This document shows positions 1 through 5,355 of a stretch of DNA of 12,638 bases, piece by piece. The stretch comes from Methylobacterium nodulans ORS 2060. GTDB lineage: Bacteria > Pseudomonadota > Alphaproteobacteria > Rhizobiales > Beijerinckiaceae. Below the pieces are notes generated by a model. That model made no database searches. It saw nothing but the letters and a program-made list of their open reading frames with translations, and was not told the DNA's origin. Position numbers and translations under genes: made by a program. The stretch covers positions 1 to 12,638 of the forward strand of contig NC_011889.1 of NCBI RefSeq assembly GCF_000022085.1, given 5' to 3'. Numbering within the stretch: position 1 is the stretch's first letter; every line of letters starts with the position of its first letter.

Positions 1-53
1 CCGGGAGTGCCAGTGGTGAACTTCATCACTTGTTAGGGCATAGGGAGACGCTC

Positions 54-1805
54 ATGCATAATGCCTATTTTAGAGCACCGAACCTTGACTGGGCGCTTCA
101 GAATTCACGGTTTTCAGAAAATATTGCGACCGTATTTAGCACAGAAATACACACAATCACGGGCACCGTAAAATATCAGCCAGTCGAGGCGCAAATTTAC
201 TCTATAGATGTTGCTTTAGCGCGTCTACAAGATCTGTCTCTTCGGGCAGTAGGCCAAAATCCTATCCTTTTCATTGAAAACGATATTGGTCAAGATGATG
301 CTAAATCACTCTATAAAGTTGGCAATGCTTGCCTTTTGTCGACCTTTGTTACCGCACCTGCGGTCGAAATACTAAATCATCTAAGAGTAACAGTGGACAC
401 GCTAAAGAAACTCGGATCTTCAGTCGGCCTAGAGTCTGCTTTTCTTACCTTACTTTTTGCGGCTCATCGAGAGGGGCTTGATGAAGCTGCAGACAACGCT
501 TTGAAAACATGGGCTTCGATTAGTTGGCCGGCCAAACCTAGCGCAGGAATGATCAGCACTCCTGTTGCAGTGTCGACCAGCAAAATTATACGCTACACAG
601 AAGAAGATTTCAAGGAGCTCAAAACGAACGGTATCTCTACCAGGGCTATTTTCGGTAGACAAGAAACATTAGCAATGACGCAAGGTCAATGTATAGCCTT
701 TTTTAAGATAGGAGGAGCAGCGGTTGGAGCTAGCGTTGGCGGTTTGATTGGACTCGCTTCACCGGTTCCAAGTGGCGGACTAATTGGCATAGGCGCAGGC
801 GGTAAGGCTGGGTGGGACGCTGGCGAGGCAATCGGATCAATAGCTTGCCCAGAAATTTATCCAGACGGAGGTCACCCAATCTGGGGGAACGATCACTCTA
901 ATCGGGGAGAAAACAACAACGAACGCAATAATAATGAACCTGAAAACAACGAGCCCAATGATAATCATGATGACGACGATCATCCACCTATTGAGGAGGC
1001 AACATCGTCAGGTTATCCATTGCCACCAGATTTCCTGTCATTTGACCCTTACGGCCGGTACTCAACGAGGAAGGTGTCGCTTCCGATTCCGGAAGGAAGG
1101 GGACTGAACGCCTTTATATCCAAAGACAATGCGGGTAACAGATTTCTGTCTGGCTCTCCGATCTCATCAGAGGTCCTAAGAGAGGCAACAAAGATCAGAT
1201 CTGACGCGTTTGAGAAGTTATCGAGAGAGAGGGCCTATATCAGAACATCAGATCGCTATTCTCCTGCAGCTCGAGAGAGATATTCGCCAGCTGAAAGAAT
1301 AGGCTTAGGTAACGTTATTCGTGAGAGCGCGAACAGAGGGCTGGAACGTAGAGTCGAAAGAAATAATCTAATGGCGAACCGCGCTGATTTGTCCATGGAC
1401 GATAAAGAAAAATTATTGTCCGTTATCAACTCAAGCGCCAACAAATATCTTGCAAACAGGCTCATTGCTGTCATTAATAATTCAGATAACTTTCGCAGTA
1501 ATAAAGATACCACCGAGGGATACACTGTGACTACAGAGACAAATTTTGTGCAAGTTGAAGCAGAAGATGGAACAACAACCACAGTTCCTGTTGCAGAGAC
1601 AACGATCACATTCAGACAAGGCTCAGCAGCTGCTCGCATATTTGGATCTTATGTAACTGGCAGCGAGGCAGCTTATTTAGTCGAGCATCCAGAAATTATC
1701 CGCGCAGTTATGAAGCAGGATACGGTAACGGACCCTGGTCGGTCGTTTGAACGTTCGGATATAAGCTCCAGATCAGCTTCAGTCTTTGGCGGAGTCGCCT
1801 ACTAA
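54..1805 (+). CDS. Unrecognised modular protein with glycine-rich stretch and Asn/Asp-rich linker (583 aa)
   Basis: Function not recognised. The ATG at 54 is preferred over an in-frame TTG at 30 because GGGAG (43-47) lies six bases before it. The layout suggests modules: an N-terminal part (about 1-215); a small-residue, glycine-rich hydrophobic stretch (about 220-262) that looks like a glycine zipper able to sit in a membrane; a strongly polar Asn/Asp/Glu linker (about 279-316, with NNN and DDDD runs); and a charged C-terminal part with two RYSPA-type motifs and a Thr-rich segment. No signal peptide is visible. The gene is much richer in A+T than those to its right, which suggests recent transfer. 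Glycine-zipper plus linker plus variable C-terminus also occurs in secreted toxins and phage structural proteins, but no catalytic motif supports either. Coding status is secure; the role is unknown. Confidence 0.8.
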   Translation: MHNAYFRAPNLDWALQNSRFSENIATVFSTEIHTITGTVKYQPVEAQIYSIDVALARLQDLSLRAVGQNPILFIENDIGQDDAKSLYKVGNACLLSTFVTAPAVEILNHLRVTVDTLKKLGSSVGLESAFLTLLFAAHREGLDEAADNALKTWASISWPAKPSAGMISTPVAVSTSKIIRYTEEDFKELKTNGISTRAIFGRQETLAMTQGQCIAFFKIGGAAVGASVGGLIGLASPVPSGGLIGIGAGGKAGWDAGEAIGSIACPEIYPDGGHPIWGNDHSNRGENNNERNNNEPENNEPNDNHDDDDHPPIEEATSSGYPLPPDFLSFDPYGRYSTRKVSLPIPEGRGLNAFISKDNAGNRFLSGSPISSEVLREATKIRSDAFEKLSRERAYIRTSDRYSPAARERYSPAERIGLGNVIRESANRGLERRVERNNLMANRADLSMDDKEKLLSVINSSANKYLANRLIAVINNSDNFRSNKDTTEGYTVTTETNFVQVEAEDGTTTTVPVAETTITFRQGSAAARIFGSYVTGSEAAYLVEHPEIIRAVMKQDTVTDPGRSFERSDISSRSASVFGGVAY

Positions 1806-1885
1806 TTTAAGGGCCAACAGGATCGGGGTTTCTCTCGCTCGATCTGGTCAGCGAGCCGCTTTTGATTCTGTGTAGCTCACCGATC

Positions 1886-1916
1886 GTGGGAGTGTCAGCT
1901 TTGCCTGAACTCCCAC
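1886..1916. repeat. Inverted repeat GTGGGAGT / ACTCCCAC
   Basis: Perfect 8-bp arms at 1886-1893 and 1909-1916 with a 15-base loop. The stop of the short leftward frame (1895-1897) lies in the loop, so it could be a weak 3'-end hairpin for that frame. There is no T-tract. Confidence 0.4.
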
Positions 1917-2020
1917 ACCGGTCCGCCGCGACACCGCACCGGCTGGTGCTTCCACGAGGTCCGAAGGTGCTTCTTCAGGTACGCCTCGGTGAGCTCGTGC
2001 ACCGGGTAGGAGCACGGCAT
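1895..2020 (-). CDS. Possible small protein or gene remnant (41 aa)
   Basis: A leftward frame from ATG (2018-2020) to TGA (1895-1897). Its peptide has a protein-like composition: it starts MPCSYPVHELTEAYLKKH, is rich in Lys/His/Trp, and ends GPVWEFRQS. A stop lies just upstream in the same frame, so any longer original has been lost. No clear Shine-Dalgarno was seen. It could be a true small protein, the tail of a disrupted gene, or chance. I do not recognise the family. Confidence 0.2.
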   Translation of the reverse strand: MPCSYPVHELTEAYLKKHLRTSWKHQPVRCRGGPVWEFRQS

Positions 2021-2120
2021 CAGCACGCCGCATCAGTCAACCGAACCCGCGTAACGCAGCACGGGGCGGCAGCTACAAGCCCCTTGTCGAATGATGAGGA
2101 GCGCGCGGTTGCGTGAAGTC

Positions 2121-2765
2121 TCAGGCCGCCCACCGCGCGAGGATGGCCTCCGCTTCGGCCGGGTCCGCCTCAATCCGGTACACGGTCTGCCGAGACAGGC
2201 CGGTAGCCTTCGCGATGGCCGAGACCCCTACCCCCTGCCCAAGCATGCTGCGCACGATCGCGAGCTGATCCCGGGTGTAGGACGGCTTGCGGCCTCTATA
2301 GGCGTCCTCCCGAGCCTTGGCGTGCTCAATCCCGGCCCGCTGAGCCTCTTTCGTCGCCTCGGCTTGCGCCTGTGCCGTCGCGGCCATGAAGCCGATCAGC
2401 GCGTCTCTGACGGCCTTCTGCATGGGGTCCTTAGTGGCGCCGTCGAACGTGAGGCCGTTGATGACGGTCCGCACCACGACCCCGCGGCGCATGAACTCGC
2501 GGATGGTCTCGCACACGTCGGCGTAGTCGCGGCCGAGCCGGTCCACCCATCGGACCACGAGCGTGTCGCCCCGGCGCAGTTTGTCGAACAGCCGGCGCCC
2601 TCCCAGCCTCTCAGCAAGGCGGGTGCTGACACCGGACACGCCTTCGTCAGTCACAACAGCATCGATGTGGAAGCCTGCCGCGGCCGCCTGCTTCTCCTGA
2701 TGGGCGGCGGTTTGGTCGGTGGTGCTGACGCGGGCGTAGAGGATGGTTTGCGGAGCTGCGGTCAT
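2121..2765 (-). CDS. Serine recombinase, resolvase/invertase family (214 aa)
   Basis: A small serine recombinase that cuts and rejoins DNA at paired sites through a phosphoserine link. The N-terminal catalytic domain (about 7-145) shows the YARVST motif with nucleophile Ser14 and Arg12, and the VDRLGR motif with Asp75, Arg76 and Arg79. These are followed by the long helix (about 115-148) that joins to the DNA-binding part. A C-terminal helix-turn-helix (about 164-200) of the Hin/resolvase type contains VSAIAKATGLSRQTVYRI. At 214 residues it has the usual family length and appears intact. The ATG has no good Shine-Dalgarno, so translation may be leaderless. Immediately upstream is a cluster of GTCCG half-sites resembling a res site, as expected when the enzyme represses its own gene. 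Its substrate is not proven. Confidence 0.93.
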   Translation of the reverse strand: MTAAPQTILYARVSTTDQTAAHQEKQAAAAGFHIDAVVTDEGVSGVSTRLAERLGGRRLFDKLRRGDTLVVRWVDRLGRDYADVCETIREFMRRGVVVRTVINGLTFDGATKDPMQKAVRDALIGFMAATAQAQAEATKEAQRAGIEHAKAREDAYRGRKPSYTRDQLAIVRSMLGQGVGVSAIAKATGLSRQTVYRIEADPAEAEAILARWAA

Positions 2766-2776
2766 GGCGGGCGGAC

Positions 2777-2889
2777 TGTCCGTTTGGGCTATGTCCGTAT
2801 GAAAGCGTGTCCGTAGGCCGAAATCAACCCTTACGGACGGGGTTTTCCGCCTCTCTTCGCCTGTCCGCTGCGGTATACCCCAACGGACG
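2777..2889. repeat. Cluster of GTCCG half-sites resembling a resolvase res site
   Basis: Seen: TGTCCGT/C copies begin at 2777, 2792, 2808 and 2862, with inverted partners CGGAC at 2834-2838 and 2884-2888. The last pair forms a dyad exactly centred on GTATAC (2873-2878), with 14-base arms that match at 11 positions. Known: Tn3-family res sites are about 120 bp, lie beside the resolvase gene, and have a crossover site I with a palindromic centre plus accessory sites II and III. Inferred: 2862-2889 is site I, 2809-2838 a site II-like pair, and 2777-2799 accessory half-sites. A plain operator array is the alternative. Confidence 0.5.
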
Positions 2890-2990
2890 GACGAAAGAAC
2901 GAACAGGGGACCACCTCGGCGCTGAAAATGGCTGCGGACCTCGGCCTATCGGTCTGCGTTGTATTCCACCTCTACTCGGACGGAACCTCT

Positions 2991-3491
2991 ATGAGGCCCA
3001 ACCCACGACTGCCCTTCGCTCTCGCTGCCGTGCTGCTCACCGTAACGGCTGCGCGCGCCGACCCACCCAAGGCTGCTGTGTTTGACTTCCAGCTTGCTGA
3101 CCAAGGTGCCGCCGGTCCGACCGAGGCTGATCGGGCTCGGCTCGGCCCACTGAGCGAGCAGCTGCGCTCGCTCCTTGCGGAGAGCGGGCGTTATCGGATC
3201 GTCTCGACCGATCCGGTGAAGGCGGAGGTGAGCAAGGGCGCTGACCTGCGCCGTTGCAACGGCTGCGCGGAGGACTACGCCAGGAAGCTCGGCGCCGACG
3301 TCGCAATCACGGGTGAGATCCAAAAGGTCTCGAACCTTATCCTCAACGTTAATGTCTACGTGAAGGATCTGCGGGGCAACAAACCCGAGCAGGGCTACAG
3401 CGTGGATATTCGTGGCGATAACGACACTTCGTTTGATCGCGGCCTCAAATACCTCGTGAAGAACAAGCTCCCGCCACCGCAGGAAAGGTGA
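2991..3491 (+). CDS. Exported DUF3280/DUF2380-like protein (166 aa)
   Basis: A small protein predicted to be exported to the periplasm; the molecular role of the family is unknown. The ATG at 2991 is chosen because it places a normal Sec signal peptide at the N-terminus: MRPNP, a hydrophobic core (about 8-20), then an A-R-A cleavage site before Asp24. An earlier in-frame ATG at 2928 would bury that signal. The mature part matches my memory of DUF3280/DUF2380 proteins: AVFDFQLAD near the start, SEQLRSLLAESGRY, a CNGC motif (Cys89, Cys92), LGADVAITGEIQKVSNLILN (101-120) and a VDIRGDNDTS block. These are found near methanol-oxidation genes in some methylotrophs, but no such genes are present here. 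It is bracketed by two related dyads (2862-2889 and 3588-3616) that may be recombination sites. Confidence 0.85.
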   Translation: MRPNPRLPFALAAVLLTVTAARADPPKAAVFDFQLADQGAAGPTEADRARLGPLSEQLRSLLAESGRYRIVSTDPVKAEVSKGADLRRCNGCAEDYARKLGADVAITGEIQKVSNLILNVNVYVKDLRGNKPEQGYSVDIRGDNDTSFDRGLKYLVKNKLPPPQER

Positions 3492-3587
3492 ATTGGCATC
3501 GTGTCCTCAGGCTGACATACAGCTGCTGGATGCCTGCTCCATAACGCCTAATGTGCACGTGCTGTGATGCTGCCCGCCAGGAGCGAA

Positions 3588-3616
3588 ATGTCCGCTTAGT
3601 ATACCTCTGCGGACAT
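3588..3616. repeat. Dyad ATGTCCGC / GCGGACAT around GTATAC
   Basis: Perfect 8-bp arms at 3588-3595 and 3609-3616 flank a core containing GTATAC (3599-3604). The right half (TACC, four bases, CGGAC) has the same layout as in the dyad at 2862-2889. The left half has one base fewer between GTCCGC and GTA. The likely role is a second binding or crossover site for the serine recombinase, or an operator sharing its motif. Confidence 0.5.
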
Positions 3617-3726
3617 GCGCGAGACGCATAATCATCAGGCACCCGTTCGGTCGGGCAGTGTCGGTGGCGTGGAGATCTGCTGGCGGAGCTGAACGGGCAG
3701 GTGGTCGGGCCGGGGCACCGATTGGC

Positions 3727-3922
3727 CCCCCGGGTCTCGTCGGGTCCCTCGGCGGCGCCCGCAAAGGCAGGTGGGCTGTCCCGCTGCACGGCCGCAGCGC
3801 TGCCCGGTTGACCTCGACCCTGACCGCTACCTGAGCCGGCCAAGTCCCTCCGTCATGCCCCCCGGGTAGCGGCAGGAACCCCGGCGGCGGTCGCAAAGGC
3901 AGGTGGGCTGTCCCGCTGCACG
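3727..3922. repeat. Two-copy direct repeat, 132-bp offset
   Basis: Copies lie at 3727-3790 and 3859-3922. The last 30 bases of each (3761-3790 and 3893-3922) are identical. CCCCCGGGT at the left end and GGCGGCG in the middle are also shared, at identical spacing. The left parts otherwise differ. The offset is a multiple of three, but neither strand reads like a protein. It may be a dispersed extragenic repeat or part of an origin. Confidence 0.75.
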
Positions 3923-4170
3923 CCATGCCTCGACCCCCCGCCCCGGGGGCTTCCGGCGAATGACACCCCGGCCGCTGAAAAATAGGAGCGTGGGCAGACG
4001 CGGCTTGACGGCCGCCCCACAGGGTTTTGCCGCGCTCCTGCCCCCGGCCTGTGGTGCTCGTCACACGCAACCCTGCGCCGTGGCGGCTCCGGCGGCGGAT
4101 CAGCGCTGCCCCAAGGCCGACCCGACCGGCAGGCTGATTGCGCAGCTAGGCGCCCCCCCGAACTCTGCCT

Positions 4171-4192
4171 CCGCTTGCATCTAGACAAGCGG
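4171..4192. repeat. Hairpin CCGCTTG / CAAGCGG
   Basis: A perfect 7-bp stem (4171-4177 with 4186-4192) and an 8-base loop containing CTAGA. No T-run follows, so it is not a classic terminator; it may be an operator or structural element upstream of the AlpA-like gene. Confidence 0.4.
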
Positions 4193-4213
4193 CCACCCGT
4201 GGCGTGGGGCACC

Positions 4214-4273
4214 GACATGACGCACCTTGGCGGCGTTCCCGGTTCGTTCGGGTTCGTTCGGAGGCGTCATGTC
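4214..4273 (+). promoter_or_regulatory. Leader of the AlpA-like gene: inverted repeat and tandem 10-mer
   Basis: GACATGAC (4214-4221) is a perfect inverted copy of GTCATGTC (4266-4273), which includes the ATG at 4269. Between them GGTTCGTTCG occurs twice in tandem (4241-4260), followed by the Shine-Dalgarno GGAGG (4260-4264). If transcribed, the arms could hide the start codon. The tandem 10-mers could bind the AlpA-like protein for self-control. Confidence 0.4.
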
Positions 4274-4463
4274 AGACACCAATCTTGAATTCTTGTCTAA
4301 GCGCCGCATCGCCGAGATGGCGGGCGTGTCAATGCGCACCATTGAGCGCGAGTTCGCCAAGGGTGGCCCGCCCGCAACCCACCCCTCGAAGCGTCGCGTC
4401 GTCTACGCCCGGCACGAAGTCGAGCGTTGGCTTGCGGCCCGGACGGAGGCAGCCAATGTTTAG
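4269..4463 (+). CDS. AlpA/excisionase-like helix-turn-helix protein (64 aa)
   Basis: A small MerR/AlpA-type DNA-binding protein, the kind that controls excision or replication genes on prophages, satellites and plasmids. The ATG at 4269 has GGAGG four bases upstream. The fold is visible as FLSKRRIAEMAGVSMRTIER (helix-turn-helix, about 8-27), then a wing-like segment (GGPPATHPSKRRVVY) and a final helix HEVERWLAAR, the standard pattern. The length fits the family. Its stop overlaps the next gene's start by eight bases, so the two are probably translated as a coupled pair. It likely regulates the downstream replication genes, its own promoter, or both. Which DNA it binds is not known; the tandem 10-mer just upstream is the best candidate. 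Confidence 0.88.
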   Translation: MSDTNLEFLSKRRIAEMAGVSMRTIEREFAKGGPPATHPSKRRVVYARHEVERWLAARTEAANV

Positions 4464-5247
4464 CCCCTCCACGCTCATAAATCCGGGGGATCGCGCACCT
4501 ATCTCCGTGATCGCGGCAGCGGACATGGATGATGTATGCAGCTTCTTCGGGCACCTGACCGGAACCCTCGTCCTGACATCTCGCAAATGGGATGGCGATT
4601 GGGGTTCACGTTACGGCTATCGCCTGCCTCCCAAGGACGGCCGACATGTCAGGCACATTGTGTCGGTCCTTTGCGCGCAATGCGAGCCCGACGACATGGT
4701 TTTCGTCTTGAACGAGACCACGGCTTGCTTTCGCGTCCCGAGCCCTGAGCAGGTGACAGGCATCCGTGCATTTGCCGTAGCCTTCCCATTCGGCGAAGAC
4801 ATGGCTGCTCGCTTGAAGCTCGACGACAACCCGCAACAAACCCTTCTCGGGCTTGCGAAAGAAGTCGTCCTCCTGCAGATGTTCCGCGCGCTTGACGCAG
4901 GTACGCGCCCTATCCTCATCCTCGACGAGATCAACGGCGTTGTGTATCTCATGTGGTTTTTAAAGCAGCCGATCAGCGCTTATGATGAGGAAACCAAGGA
5001 TAGATATCGTAATGTAGTGTGCCGCATCGCGCAGGCACTTGGGGGTGACCCCGGAGATGATCCTCTCACCGCCACTCTGCCTGTTCCGGGCACGCTTACA
5101 CTTCGCGACAACGGAGTGCACGCGCGCGTTTGGGCCATCAGCCTCTCGTTCGATGTGGGCCCGAGTGCCTTGGAGGCGAATGGGGCGACAATCGAAGACC
5201 TAGAGGCTGCGGCGGAGCGCATAGAAAAGACGACCCCGCGCACTTAG
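4456..5247 (+). CDS. Primase-like (AEP/RepB-primase-type) replication protein with altered active site (263 aa)
   Basis: The ATG at 4456 follows GGAGG and overlaps the preceding stop. By eye the sequence follows the pattern of plasmid replication proteins of the archaeo-eukaryotic primase (AEP) superfamily. FVLNETTACFRVPSPEQV is followed by a strand FAVAFPF (106-112), then ILILDE and NGVVYLMWFLKQPI (160-173), and finally ALGGDPGDDP and PGTL (211-214). Family members usually read something like SGRGLYLIW in the second block and a GADP...PGT block at the end. In the first block the catalytic pair is normally Asp-x-Asp; here the equivalent positions appear to be Ala109 and Pro111. If the alignment is right, the protein may bind DNA or initiate replication without polymerising. 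It could also be an unrelated protein. It sits just ahead of a second, intact-looking PrimPol. Confidence 0.55.
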   Translation: MFSPSTLINPGDRAPISVIAAADMDDVCSFFGHLTGTLVLTSRKWDGDWGSRYGYRLPPKDGRHVRHIVSVLCAQCEPDDMVFVLNETTACFRVPSPEQVTGIRAFAVAFPFGEDMAARLKLDDNPQQTLLGLAKEVVLLQMFRALDAGTRPILILDEINGVVYLMWFLKQPISAYDEETKDRYRNVVCRIAQALGGDPGDDPLTATLPVPGTLTLRDNGVHARVWAISLSFDVGPSALEANGATIEDLEAAAERIEKTTPRT

Positions 5248-5265
5248 TAAACGTGGTGTCGCCCC

Positions 5266-5296
5266 AAAAAAGAAGGGCGGGAAATAATCCCCGCCC
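5266..5296 (-). terminator. Rho-independent terminator facing left
   Basis: A 7-bp perfect stem GGGCGGG (5275-5281) with CCCGCCC (5290-5296) and an 8-base loop. Read leftward it is followed by TTCTTTTTT (complement of 5266-5274), a good terminator tail. Read rightward there is no T-run. No leftward gene ends here, which prompted the antisense RNA proposal. Confidence 0.55.
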
Positions 5297-5355
5297 CTGA
5301 CGGCCCCGCCAAGAGCCGAAGTTCAACCCAACCTAGACAGAGTAGATCTATGTCG
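5266..5355 (-). ncRNA. Candidate antisense RNA over the PrimPol-helicase start
   Basis: Inference only. A leftward promoter-like pair, TTGCAG (5385-5390) and TAAAGA (5362-5367) with a 17-base spacer, would start a transcript near 5355. That transcript would end at the leftward terminator about 90 bases on, covering the leader and first codons of the gene at 5350. Plasmids often use such counter-transcribed RNAs to set replication level. The -10 match is poor. Confidence 0.22.

Larger units (their letters stand above)
1806..2120. other. Gap between the AT-rich gene and the recombinase gene
   Basis: No convincing full-length gene. Base composition switches here from AT-rich to GC-rich, so an acquisition boundary probably lies near 1810-1880. 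It holds an 8-bp perfect inverted repeat and a short leftward open frame, both listed separately. No T-run terminator is obvious after the stop at 1805. Confidence 0.5.
3617..4268. other. GC-rich non-coding gap before the replication module
   Basis: No gene is supported on either strand. The long open frames here are Pro/Arg/Ala/Gly-rich, lack Shine-Dalgarno sites, and stay open in several frames at once, as expected of very GC-rich DNA. The gap contains a two-copy direct repeat, a 7-bp hairpin, an 8-bp inverted repeat and a tandem 10-mer, listed separately. Its position next to replication genes makes an origin or control region possible. Confidence 0.5.

Noticed and set aside
2928..2990. 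N-terminal extension of the exported DUF3280-like protein
   Set aside because: It would place 21 residues before a normal signal peptide, and no better Shine-Dalgarno supports the earlier ATG.
3445..4218. Long overlapping minus-strand open frames
   Set aside because: Pro/Arg/Gly/Ala-rich, open in more than one frame at once, no Shine-Dalgarno. Their internal repeat is explained by the DNA repeat.
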